Shown here in pieces: positions 1 to 6,850 of a stretch of 64,000 nt of DNA. The DNA comes from an uncultured Spirochaetales bacterium (GTDB taxonomy: Bacteria; Spirochaetota; Spirochaetia; Sphaerochaetales; Sphaerochaetaceae). The stretch spans positions 1-64,000 of the forward strand of contig CALXYO010000006.1 in the NCBI GenBank assembly GCA_944393005.1, given 5' to 3'. The translations under genes and the position numbers were made by a program. The notes beneath the pieces are model-generated. The model saw only the letters and a program-made list of their open reading frames with translations, had not been told where the DNA came from and searched no databases. Within the stretch, counting starts at the first letter, position 1, and the number at the start of each line of letters is the position of its first letter.

Positions 1-74
1 GTCCCTTTCCTCAGACTGTCCAGCAGGCTGATCTCCTCATCGCTCAGCCTTGTGTTCACGAAGTGTTCTCTCAT
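1..74 (-). CDS. Partial ribbon-helix-helix protein, MobC-like relaxosome accessory (N-terminus only)
   Basis: Only the first 24 codons lie in the window; the gene runs off the left edge. The start at 74 is set by a strong ribosome-binding site, aagggaggt, eight or so bases upstream. The peptide carries VNTRLSDEEISLLDSLR, a beta strand followed by the first helix of a ribbon-helix-helix DNA-binding fold. The 'RLSDEE' pattern is common at the N-terminus of MobC-type plasmid mobilization proteins and some antitoxins. Its position beside a hairpin-rich non-coding region and a replication operon favours a relaxosome role, but a transcriptional repressor or antitoxin is equally compatible with so little sequence. 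Confidence 0.5.
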   Translation of the reverse strand, partial: MREHFVNTRLSDEEISLLDSLRKG

Positions 75-633
75 TCCTGACCTCCCTTGAAAGCAGTGGG
101 ACAATCTGGATGACAGGCCGACAACAGAGGCATGACATCCAGTATCGGCAACCCCCTGACCAGAGGGAACGGGGGCACATGCCTAGCATGTGGGGGACAA
201 GAATGTGAAGCATTCTTACCCCTTGCTGACCTGATGCGATCAGGGATGCGCGTGTAGCGGAGAGATTTCGATTGACCAGGATGAAATCTCGTAGCCGGAA
301 CCGGCCCTGCATCCGCATCATGTCCCGATACTGCTTCCTCATGGCTAAAGCGTAACAACGTATTGTCTGATGAGGAATCAGTGCAAATTAACGACAATTC
401 ACGTAAATTCACACTCTCGCTGACCTATGTGATTGTCGTATGCGCTTCAGAACAGAAAACGCATGGGTAACAACCAAGGGGATACGGCATCAACAGATGC
501 TGGAGGAAATGAAGACAGGTGGACGTTTATCAATAATGTAGTCTCAAGCTCAGCATTGACATGCTGAGCTTGAGACATTGATTATGGATTATATTTTATA
601 ATTAATAATCAATTATTGGATTATTGATAGGCC
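75..633. other. Non-coding region with dense hairpins; candidate oriT or replication origin
   Basis: I see no credible gene here. The left part holds four hairpins in 115 bp: arms 176-182/186-192 (7 bp), 199-205/211-217 (7 bp), 230-235/239-244 (6 bp) and 262-269/283-290 (8 bp). Further right is a perfect 16-bp inverted repeat, 541-556/561-576, with a 4-nt loop, next to an AT-rich stretch at 577-627. The region lies directly upstream of the MobC-like gene and downstream of the helicase gene, where mobilizable plasmids and integrative elements often place oriT or oriV. Function is inferred from structure and position only. Confidence 0.45.
541..576. repeat. Perfect 16-bp inverted repeat (hairpin)
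   Basis: The arm gtctcaagctcagcat is followed by loop tgac and its exact reverse complement. It lies about 60 bp downstream of the helicase stop codon on the minus strand, so it may terminate that operon, although no clear U-tract follows in that direction (tacattattga). The AT-rich flank on the other side also fits an origin or a protein-binding palindrome. Confidence 0.7.
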
Positions 634-2259
634 TCAGCTCTCTTCTGAACCGTTGGTGACACAACACTTGTCACCAGAAATCCTGGCTGACAACGCTGTC
701 AGTTTCTCGTTCTCGGATTCTGGTAGCATGATTATCGAGACGATATGCTTGTCATCATCGCGGATGACCTTCACATAATCGGCATCGATCAAGCCAGGAA
801 AGAACCTGTTTCCGGAAAAACACATGTACTTCTTGACCGTGCTATGCTCGATGTGGAGCCCCTCCTCGAGATGTCTACGGAATCCATCTCCTGATACCGA
901 CCATTCTCCGGACTTGAGCCGGGTTCCGTACCGAAGCATGGCATCATGGAGGATCTGAAGCTTGTCTCTGTCAACATCACTCAACTCGCCAGGGTCTATC
1001 GAGTTCGAGATATGCTTCATATAAGCTCCCTTCGGACGTTTCCCATCGGAATCGTAGTTCCAGAATTCAATCTCCCGCGAGGTGATGTCCGCCACGACGA
1101 AGTCACCTTCCTTGCCAAGCCTGTTCTTGTCGATAGTCGTGATGATCCGCCCCGTGACCACTGGATCAGCCTCAACGACGGACATGAAGTCGGCCATGCC
1201 CCTGATTGCTGTAGAACCCCTCATGTCCCGTGGATTGGCTTTCGGTGCATGATGCAGAAATACAAGCGTGCAATTGGCGACACCCATGAGCTGCACTATG
1301 ACATTTGCCCTGTAAGAGGCGATTGCGGAGGCGTCATTCTCGTCACCCGTGAAATAGCAGTTCCAGGTATCGAAGAAGATCACATCCGGCCTGAAACCCT
1401 GTCTTGCCTTCGTCTCGAGCTTCCTGATCATCCTTCTCATGCCGTCAGGACTGTCTAACGGCCACCTGAGCGGATAGAAGCAGAACCGTCTCGTGAAATC
1501 CTTTCCTCTCACGATCGACAGCGCCGCGAGACGAGCGTTGATTGCAGGAATGCTTTCTCCAGCGACATACATCACGTTGCCCTGGTGGCATGAGAAGCCA
1601 TGCCAGGATGGCGCTCCCTCGGCGATGTGTACACCCATATCCAGAGCCACATGTGTCTTTCCGACACCGCTAGGGGCATGTATGAAACCGAGCGTTTTTC
1701 CTCTGGGGATGAAGTCGCGGATGAGATACTCGACCGGTTCTATCTGCTCAAGAAGGGCATCGCCCATATAGTCAAGGTCATCATCAGTTTCGACACAGGA
1801 TTCCACGATCGCTTCTGGTGCCTCGGGTTTGGTTGAGATGTTTTCCTGATCATGGGCTTCGAAAGTGACGGAATCAATCCGAAGAAGCTCCTTGACGCTT
1901 AGGGTCTGAACTTCGCAACGCATATCCTTGAGCTTCTTCATGACCTGGCGCTTGGCAATCGGCGAGAACGCGGTGATAACCGGAGCATTCCCGTCAGCAT
2001 GGATGAGAACCGCCTCTCCCCAGCTCCTGCAGAAGAAGACGGGTTTGTACGGCTCAATGCTGCCGATGAAGAAATATCCCTGGCTACCAGGCCCCTTCAG
2101 CACGGAAGACTCTCGTCCGGATGCGGAGATCCTCTGATAATTCACGATCTCCTTCCCCTTGAAATGCGGAATATACATGTTTCCATGCTCATCCTTGCGG
2201 ATTCCATTGAGATTCTCAATCGGCTCCGTGATTTCACGAATCCTCTCAAGCTTTTCCAT
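634..2259 (-). CDS. RepA-like RecA-fold replicative helicase/ATPase (AAA_25 type)
   Basis: A 541-residue protein predicted to unwind element DNA with the primase encoded just upstream. The centre has a Walker A motif, APSGVGKTH (about residue 195), a Walker B stretch DVIFFDTW, and a following LVFLHHAPK strand with an RGSTAIRG loop, as in hexameric RepA/RSF1010-type and phage helicases. The first 120 or so residues (PVFFCRSWGEAVLIHADG) look like a degenerate Toprim-like or DNA-handling domain. The C-terminal 100 residues could be a winged-helix domain. A good Shine-Dalgarno (ggagag) precedes the ATG, which overlaps the primase end by 14 nt, indicating coupled translation. The family-level call is firm; the exact role in element replication is inferred. 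Confidence 0.8.
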   Translation of the reverse strand: MEKLERIREITEPIENLNGIRKDEHGNMYIPHFKGKEIVNYQRISASGRESSVLKGPGSQGYFFIGSIEPYKPVFFCRSWGEAVLIHADGNAPVITAFSPIAKRQVMKKLKDMRCEVQTLSVKELLRIDSVTFEAHDQENISTKPEAPEAIVESCVETDDDLDYMGDALLEQIEPVEYLIRDFIPRGKTLGFIHAPSGVGKTHVALDMGVHIAEGAPSWHGFSCHQGNVMYVAGESIPAINARLAALSIVRGKDFTRRFCFYPLRWPLDSPDGMRRMIRKLETKARQGFRPDVIFFDTWNCYFTGDENDASAIASYRANVIVQLMGVANCTLVFLHHAPKANPRDMRGSTAIRGMADFMSVVEADPVVTGRIITTIDKNRLGKEGDFVVADITSREIEFWNYDSDGKRPKGAYMKHISNSIDPGELSDVDRDKLQILHDAMLRYGTRLKSGEWSVSGDGFRRHLEEGLHIEHSTVKKYMCFSGNRFFPGLIDADYVKVIRDDDKHIVSIIMLPESENEKLTALSARISGDKCCVTNGSEES

Positions 2260-3133
2260 CTAGTTCTCTCCTTATCAGGTCAATCAGATCATGACCGGCA
2301 TTCACATAGTCGTTCGCATCCATTCCGGGAACCGGAATGAGTACATATTGGACGTCAGGGAACATCTCACAAGTCTTCCGTGCCGCCTTGAGGCCCGTGT
2401 TTGTTCCCTTGAGCGCGTCATTGTCGGCGAGAATGATGATTCTCGCATCTGGATGAAGAACACGCATCGTACCTGTCACGGCCGGAATGTTGCCGGCGTT
2501 GATGGCCATGACGGTCATGACCCCCGTGTTCTCAAAGGTTGAAGCGGCGGTCGCATAACCTTCAACTATCACAATCGGCCAGTTCTGCTTATGGTCACCT
2601 ATCGCATGGAAACAACCTTGAACGCAGCCTCCACCAAGCAGCCTCTTGGAGCCGTTTTCGGAGATGAACTGCAAGGTGCTGATGCGGCCATCACCATTCA
2701 CAAGAGGTATGATGAGCCTTCCGTCCATCGTTTGCCGGATGCCATGGACTCCGACCCTTTTGGCTACAAGATAATGGTGTGTGGGGAGAGCCGGACTGTT
2801 GCGCCTGAAGATGTCCAAGGCAAGCGTAGCCGCATTCCTTTGGACATCCTGGATTGTTTTATCCTTTTCCAGCTGCCTCTCCACGAAAACACGGTATTCA
2901 TCCAGATCGACTGGATCGGAGTGTTCCCTATGGGGAAAGTACGTGAGGGATATGTCACGGCTGAAATCTCCATAACATATGGAACCGTCATCGTTCTCAC
3001 GATACCATCCACACCAGTCATATGGACTTCCCCCGACGACTGGAAAGCGGAAGTAACCTGCCGCGTTCCTTCTTGGCGTTCTCAGCGGTACGATACCTGC
3101 ATTCTCCATGGCTTTCATGAATTCGTAATCCAT
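2246..3133 (-). CDS. Toprim-domain DNA primase of a mobile element
   Basis: A 295-residue protein with a C-terminal Toprim domain: the catalytic glutamate lies in IVIVEGYATAAS and the metal-binding aspartates in IIILADNDALKG, followed by DANDYV. Such short primases (TraC/phage type, often annotated DUF7146) make primers for plasmid or phage replication. The first part has a Cys-poor PYDWCGWYRE region in place of a classical zinc ribbon. I chose ATG 3133, which has GGAG six bases upstream; a GTG at 3187 is in frame but would put an 11-bp hairpin inside the coding sequence. It sits between the ssDNA-binding protein and helicase genes in one minus-strand operon. Confidence 0.8.
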   Translation of the reverse strand: MDYEFMKAMENAGIVPLRTPRRNAAGYFRFPVVGGSPYDWCGWYRENDDGSICYGDFSRDISLTYFPHREHSDPVDLDEYRVFVERQLEKDKTIQDVQRNAATLALDIFRRNSPALPTHHYLVAKRVGVHGIRQTMDGRLIIPLVNGDGRISTLQFISENGSKRLLGGGCVQGCFHAIGDHKQNWPIVIVEGYATAASTFENTGVMTVMAINAGNIPAVTGTMRVLHPDARIIILADNDALKGTNTGLKAARKTCEMFPDVQYVLIPVPGMDANDYVNAGHDLIDLIRRELDGKA

Positions 3134-3149
3134 ACTCCTCTCCATATGG

Positions 3150-3177
3150 AACGGGAGGCCCATGAAGGCCTCCCGTT
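3150..3177 (-). promoter_or_regulatory. Intra-operon hairpin ahead of the primase gene
   Basis: Arms aacgggaggcc and ggcctcccgtt form an 11-bp stem with a 6-nt loop in the minus-strand transcript, between the ssDNA-binding protein stop and the favoured primase start. No U-tract follows, so it looks like an RNA-processing or attenuation element rather than a full terminator. Confidence 0.5.
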
Positions 3178-3190
3178 TGATGCGCACCGA

Positions 3191-3646
3191 TTAGAACGGA
3201 GGCTCGTCGAGCCTGCTTTCCTCAGCCTTCGTCTCGACATGCTGGTCGACACTGGGAACTGTCTTCAGGAAGGCCTTTACCTCGTTCTGGATTCCCCTGT
3301 CTCCTGCATCCTTCTGCGTGACGATGACGTCAACCGTCCTGCCTACAAGACTCTCGAAGTCGGGGTTCGTCCTCGTGTCGAGTCCGGCGGCGTTGAAAAG
3401 CTGCGTGGACATCTTGGCTCCCCAGTACACAGCCGCGGCTGAGGGGTTCTTGAGCGTGATGTTCGAAAACACCACCGCACCGACATGATGCGGTGCTGAA
3501 ACCCTCAGCTTGACGGTCTCGTACTTCGCGCCAGGAGTCTTCGCATCCCGCTGCTCCACACTCTCGATGCCGACAGTGTACCTTCCCTCGGGAATGGGCT
3601 CGTAGCGGTCAACTTCGATTCCTTTGAAAAAATCATCGAATCTCAT
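3191..3646 (-). CDS. DUF669-like single-stranded DNA-binding protein
   Basis: A 151-residue protein opening with MRFDDFFKGIEVDRYEPIPE, then GRYTVGIESVEQRDAKTPGAKYETVKLRV, a beta-rich pattern typical of phage and conjugative-element DUF669 proteins, which are treated as OB-fold ssDNA-binding proteins. The acidic tail LDEPPF resembles the C-terminal tip by which SSB proteins bind partners. A textbook ribosome-binding site (aggaggaaaataa) precedes the start. Its place upstream of primase and helicase genes supports a replication role. No enzymatic motif is seen. Confidence 0.7.
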   Translation of the reverse strand: MRFDDFFKGIEVDRYEPIPEGRYTVGIESVEQRDAKTPGAKYETVKLRVSAPHHVGAVVFSNITLKNPSAAAVYWGAKMSTQLFNAAGLDTRTNPDFESLVGRTVDVIVTQKDAGDRGIQNEVKAFLKTVPSVDQHVETKAEESRLDEPPF

Positions 3647-3657
3647 TTATTTTCCTC

Positions 3658-3900
3658 CTATAATCTGGCCCCTTTGGGGCTTGTGTTCTTGTTTGCCGTT
3701 GTCAGGGTGGCGGTGGGCTCGTAGCCGTATTCAAGTACGCGTTCAAGATATTCCGGCGAGAAGAACGGCCGCTGCCCCTGCAACCTGATCGGCTGCAGCT
3801 TGCCCTGATAGATGTAGTTACGCACAGTGCTCACCGCCAGTCCGGTGGCGGATGCGAACTCCTTGATGGAAATCCGCTGATCAATAGGTATACTCTTCAT
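3658..3900 (-). CDS. Small helix-turn-helix protein (MerR/excisionase-like)
   Basis: An 80-residue protein whose segment ISIKEFASATGLAVSTVRNYI is a winged helix-turn-helix of the MerR/excisionase (HTH_17) type, followed by the wing GKLQPIRLQGQRPFF. Such proteins bend DNA for excision or regulate the element operon. It overlaps the next upstream HTH gene by 20 nt and lies 12 nt from the ssDNA-binding protein gene. A ggaggga ribosome-binding site supports the start. Excisionase and repressor roles cannot be told apart here. Confidence 0.7.
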   Translation of the reverse strand: MKSIPIDQRISIKEFASATGLAVSTVRNYIYQGKLQPIRLQGQRPFFSPEYLERVLEYGYEPTATLTTANKNTSPKGARL

Positions 3901-4126
3901 GCTGTCCCTCCTGCTCCCACCGCTCCAGGTCGCTCAACCGATACAGCGGACGATGCCCCTTGATTTTCACGAAGGGAATCTTTCGCATGCTCGTCCACCA
4001 GTGGACAGTGGCCGGCTTGACGTGATATCTTTTAGCCACCATGGGGACGGTGAGATACACATCTTCAGAAGCCCTCCGCTTCACGTCATTGATATCGATA
4101 GAACGATGCGGAATATGATGGTTCAT
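3881..4126 (-). CDS. Small helix-turn-helix protein (MerR/excisionase-like)
   Basis: An 81-residue paralogue-like protein with LTVPMVAKRYHVKPATVHWW as the helix-turn-helix and IKGHRPLYRLSDLERWEQ as the wing and dimer helix, the HTH_17 layout of phage and transposon excisionases. It is the first gene of the minus-strand replication operon and overlaps the second HTH gene, so the two are probably made together. Two different HTH proteins in tandem suggest one regulator and one excision factor, but which is which is not visible. Confidence 0.7.
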   Translation of the reverse strand: MNHHIPHRSIDINDVKRRASEDVYLTVPMVAKRYHVKPATVHWWTSMRKIPFVKIKGHRPLYRLSDLERWEQEGQHEEYTY

Positions 4127-4268
4127 GCTTTTGATCTACCATGGGTTTCACGATTGTGTCTTTCAACATGAAAACAAGGTGATTTTCTGCGTAAATCCTG
4201 ATAATACAAGAGGTTTTGTTATTCAATCTTTCCTGAAAAATGTTGATTTTCTACCTGAAGGCAAAAAA

Positions 4269-4302
4269 AATCAGGAAGACTGGGCTTCCTGATGATTGGT
4301 TT
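4269..4302 (-). terminator. Rho-independent terminator of radC
   Basis: Arms atcaggaag (4270-4278) and cttcctgat (4285-4293) form a 9-bp stem with a 6-nt loop. On the minus strand it is followed by eight T residues (plus-strand A run 4262-4269). It starts 17 bp downstream of the radC stop codon. Confidence 0.85.
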
Positions 4303-4310
4303 TTCTTGTT

Positions 4311-4988
4311 TTACTCCAACATCCCGTGTTCCAGCATGCTGAAATAGCCTTTCCTCGAGATGATGAGGTGGTCAAGCACCTTTATCCCGAGGATGTCTCC
4401 CGATAGCCGTATCCGCTTCGTGAGAGAGATGTCGTCATCGCTCGGCTCGAGGTTTCCTGATGGATGGTTGTGGACGATTGCGATGGCGGTTGCCCTTGCC
4501 TTTATCGCGTCCGAGAACACCTCTCTCGGATGGGCGAGGGTCTTGTTGACGACTCCCTTTGTTATGGACTTGCAGAAAAGAATCTCATGAGCGCCGTTGA
4601 GAGCGAGGACGATGAAGTTCTCCTGCTCGTCATGAGCATGGTGATAGGTCTCCCTGTAGATGTCGTCCGGGCTGGTGATTGTCCTTTCCGACTTCTCCCC
4701 CTTTCTTCTGCCGACCTCGAGTGCGATGAGGATGCCGGAGGCGAGTTCCTTGGAGACTCCTTTGATGCATGTGAGGTCTTCGAGTGAGAGCTCGATGTTC
4801 GAGTTCATTGCATCAAGGATTTCCTGAGCAGTCTTCCTTGCATCAGCTCTTGCTGAGAGATAGGGTCTGATGAGCTCAGTGATGAGCTCGGTGTCGCCAA
4901 GTCCTTTGACTCCATACTGGGCAATGCGCTCCGCGATGGTCTGTGGTTTCTCGACTGGTTCGAATAGGTCAAGCTGTGTGTAGGTCAT
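4311..4988 (-). CDS. radC: RadC-like JAB-domain protein
   Basis: A 225-residue RadC-family protein. The N-terminal helix-hairpin-helix-like part (LGDTELITELI; LTCIKGVSKELASGI) precedes the MPN/JAB domain with the metal motif VHNHPSGNLEPSDDD (HxHPSG...D). RadC homologues are common passengers of integrative elements and plasmids; despite the name, a repair role is not established, and anti-restriction or DNA-processing roles have been proposed. ATG 4988 is preferred over the in-frame GTG at 4994 because the aggag box lies 8 nt from the former and only 2 nt from the latter. It has its own terminator and a hairpin (5021-5029/5042-5050) in its upstream region. Confidence 0.85.
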   Translation of the reverse strand: MTYTQLDLFEPVEKPQTIAERIAQYGVKGLGDTELITELIRPYLSARADARKTAQEILDAMNSNIELSLEDLTCIKGVSKELASGILIALEVGRRKGEKSERTITSPDDIYRETYHHAHDEQENFIVLALNGAHEILFCKSITKGVVNKTLAHPREVFSDAIKARATAIAIVHNHPSGNLEPSDDDISLTKRIRLSGDILGIKVLDHLIISRKGYFSMLEHGMLE

Positions 4989-4994
4989 TTCCAC

Positions 4995-5249
4995 TTCTCC
5001 TGAAAAAAGATTTGAAATCTCCGTTGCGGCGATTACACCTCCCGCAGCGGGCAGGAAAAGAAGAAGACAGGGGTCAGGTGGTAGCGGATGTCACAGGGCA
5101 CACGCAGTGTCTCGTCTTGGCCCTTGACTGGAGCGTGGCTGTACCCCAGATGTAATAGAGAATCATAATGTATTCAGATGACAAGGAATCGCCTCTGCTT
5201 TGGAAGACCAGCAGAGGCGCATCAAAGAGTAAGTGATATAGCTGTATGC
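4995..5249. other. Intergenic region, element interior
   Basis: No gene is seen. It contains a 9-bp hairpin at 5021-5050 upstream of radC and a second hairpin with arms 5191-5199/5210-5218 (gcctctgct and its complement, 10-nt loop). The latter could end the short minus-strand ORF that stops at 5250, although its U-tract is poor. Confidence 0.4.
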
Positions 5250-5408
5250 TCAATCCCCGTTGTCAGCCTTGACCTGATAGACGAACGAATTGAACCTGCC
5301 TATCCATGTCGCATATGGATCTTCCGCAAGCTGCGCCAGCGAGATAATTACGGTATCACCATTGAGCATCTGGAGATCAACTTTCTCCTTGTACCAGCTG
5401 AAAGGCAT
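5250..5408 (-). CDS. Short ORF or gene relic of unknown function
   Basis: A 52-codon reading frame, MPFSWYKEKVDLQMLNGDTV onward, ending VYQVKADNGD. The composition looks protein-like (alternating hydrophobic strands, TWIGRFNSF), unlike the usual shadow ORF, and nothing on the opposite strand competes below 5490. There is no clear ribosome-binding site, and the frame continues upstream without an obvious start, so it may be the C-terminal remnant of a larger gene. No family is recognised. Confidence 0.3.
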   Translation of the reverse strand: MPFSWYKEKVDLQMLNGDTVIISLAQLAEDPYATWIGRFNSFVYQVKADNGD

Positions 5409-5493
5409 GATACAATATGGTATGAGCGCCATCAGACTGATGCCGGATGGGCCGGAACAGCAGTGTGGTGCCGTCAGCAGAAGGAGTACCCAC

Positions 5494-6054
5494 ATGAAAA
5501 GGAAATCCATACTACAGTTGATCGTCATCCTCCTTGCGGTGATGATCGCCATGTTCTCGTTCACAGCCTGTGATGACAATCCCAACGCCCCCCCAGAAAC
5601 GGGCGAAGAGCAGACTGGAAACCCAGATGACAATCCACCAGTGCTCTCGGACGAGGAGGCATTGAAGGGCCAGTGGTTCGTGTACGGGGTCCCCGAGGAA
5701 GCACAACAAATGTATTTTCTTGGTATTGTCATCGATATCCAGTACACGAAACCCGGATATTGGATAATAGCTGAGATGACGGACGTTTCCGATACGAATG
5801 CAGTAATACGGATGGGATTCGAATCAAACCGCGAGGACCATGATGGTGGCTGGCGTGTTTCACTGGCTCTAGAAGATGGCTCCGGGACCATAACATACAA
5901 ATTCAAAGATTCAGACAGGAACACGTTGGAAACAACACTTATTCAGACATATGGTTCAGAAAGTTCTGAGAGTCAGCTGGAACTCCGGCGGAATACGGGC
6001 GACCCAATAGAACTAACCGATGCGTCACCAGAAGAAGAACAGCCAGGCACATGA
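5494..6054 (+). CDS. Putative lipoprotein carried by the element
   Basis: A 186-residue secreted protein. The start at 5494 has aaggag seven bases upstream. A basic n-region (MKRK), a hydrophobic core (LQLIVILLAVMIAMF) and the lipobox FTAC predict cleavage and lipid attachment at the cysteine near residue 24. A Pro/Asp/Glu-rich linker follows, then a compact domain with EEALKGQWFVYG and IVIDIQYTKPGYWIIAEMTD, the layout of small lipocalin-like or calycin-like lipoprotein domains. No family is named with confidence. It is followed by a strong terminator. It is probably cargo of the mobile element. Confidence 0.7.
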   Translation: MKRKSILQLIVILLAVMIAMFSFTACDDNPNAPPETGEEQTGNPDDNPPVLSDEEALKGQWFVYGVPEEAQQMYFLGIVIDIQYTKPGYWIIAEMTDVSDTNAVIRMGFESNREDHDGGWRVSLALEDGSGTITYKFKDSDRNTLETTLIQTYGSESSESQLELRRNTGDPIELTDASPEEEQPGT

Positions 6055-6062
6055 TCCAGGCA

Positions 6063-6112
6063 AGGGCGGATGAGCAAAACGGAAATGGGCTATCCGCCCT
6101 CTTTTCTTTCTT
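6063..6112 (+). terminator. Rho-independent terminator of the lipoprotein gene
   Basis: Arms agggcggat (6063-6071) and atccgccct (6092-6100) are perfect, followed by cttttctttctt. Confidence 0.8.
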
Positions 6113-6257
6113 CCAGTACCTTCATGACGATGAGGAGCGCAGGAATACCCGCAAGACTGCAATAAGCATCATCGAACAGTGGATCTGAAAATCGTTGGAA
6201 AAAAGAAATAATAGTATTCAGCAGAACACTTCAAATAAGTCTTATCGACTCAAATAA
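6113..6257. other. Intergenic region between lipoprotein and methyltransferase relic
   Basis: I see nothing supportable here apart from increasing AT content towards 6250. Confidence 0.4.
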
Positions 6258-6479
6258 CAAAGAAGCGTCTTTACATTAAAAATACAGAAAAGGCATACAT
6301 CTTTCCCAGAGAATGCACGCCTCTTCATGTTGCATCACTTCCCTGATTCATTCAAGATTGTCGTAAGCGATACACAGGCTTATAAGCAGTTCGGCAATTC
6401 TGTTGTTGTTCCATTGATGACAGCAGTAGCAGAGACTGTTGTGGCCAAAATGAATGAGCTTGAAAAGACAATCGATTGA
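6258..6479 (+). pseudogene. C-terminal relic of a DNA (cytosine-5) methyltransferase
   Basis: An open frame of 73 codons with no proper start contains FPDSFKIVVSDTQAYKQFGN followed by SVVVPLM. This matches motifs IX-X of C5 cytosine methyltransferases, where 'AYKQFGNSVVVP' closes the SAM-binding domain. The catalytic PC motif, ENV motif and target-recognition domain are absent and an in-frame stop lies at 6255. It is therefore a decayed restriction-modification gene inside the element, next to the attachment site. Confidence 0.8.
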
Positions 6480-6490
6480 CAAATTTTGTC

Positions 6491-6542
6491 TGGGCACATA
6501 GAATGGGCACATATGGTGGGCACACAGATTGGGCACACAAAA
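6491..6542 (+). repeat. Four tandem 13-bp repeats
   Basis: Units tgggcacatagaa, tgggcacatatgg, tgggcacacagat and tgggcacacaaaa run head to tail at 6491, 6504, 6517 and 6530. The first eight bases (tgggcaca) are invariant. They lie 115 bp inside the tRNA-Gly fragment, where integrase arm-type or excisionase sites would be expected. Confidence 0.75.
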
Positions 6543-6656
6543 ACAACAAAGAGAGATAAAGGAGCTCAAAGAAATATAGACATTGGATGCACGAAAACAC
6601 CTTGTATAATCAAGAATTAGCAAATGTTTTCAAAGAATTATAAAGAAAGATGTGCG

Positions 6657-6702
6657 CACCTTGCCAAGGTGGATGTCGCGGGTTCAAGTCCCGTCTTTCG
6701 CT
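6657..6702 (+). pseudogene. 3' fragment of tRNA-Gly(GCC); probable attachment site of the element
   Basis: The 46 nt contain the anticodon stem-loop cacc-ttgccaa-ggtg (anticodon GCC), the variable region, the T-arm gcgggttcaagtcccgt and the 3' acceptor strand ctttcgc plus discriminator T. The 5' half (acceptor strand, D-arm) is missing: upstream sequence has no tRNA character. Tyrosine integrases that use tRNA genes leave exactly this duplicated 3' end at the far side of the element. No CCA is encoded. Confidence 0.85.
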
Positions 6703-6704
6703 TG

Positions 6705-6750
6705 AAGCCTGATTGATTCTTCATAAAGAATTGGTCAGGCTTTTTCTTTT
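6705..6750 (+). terminator. Terminator originally serving tRNA-Gly
   Basis: A 17-bp stem (6705-6721/6726-6742, three G-U pairs) with loop cata is followed by tttttctttt. It begins two bases after the tRNA-Gly fragment, showing that the native downstream context of the tRNA is preserved here. Confidence 0.85.
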
Positions 6751-6850
6751 ATTTGTGCATTATCTGAAACCCCAGCAGACAGAAAACGGAAATCAAACCT
6801 CTATCACGGACCTTGAATATCACATCTGATACTCTTCTCCCGTTAAGCAT

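Noticed and set aside
37-412. Two overlapping minus-strand ORFs of 101 and 113 codons near the left edge
   Set aside because: They overlap each other and a hairpin cluster, have Cys/Arg-rich non-protein-like composition, and one overlaps the RHH gene, which has a far better ribosome-binding site.
946-2340. Plus-strand ORFs opposite the helicase gene
   Set aside because: The minus-strand helicase has clear Walker motifs and operon structure; the opposite frames show no domain or start signal.
6491-6542. CRISPR-like repeats
   Set aside because: Units are 13 bp, directly abutting and without spacers; no cas gene is present.
6348-6623. Minus-strand ORFs with a repetitive VPNLCAHHMCPFYVP-like sequence
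   Set aside because: The pattern is simply the complement of the 13-bp tandem repeats and the methyltransferase relic on the other strand.
1-6656. Prophage call for the left region
   Set aside because: No capsid, tail, terminase or lysis gene is seen; replication plus MobC-like and oriT-like features fit an integrative mobilizable element better.
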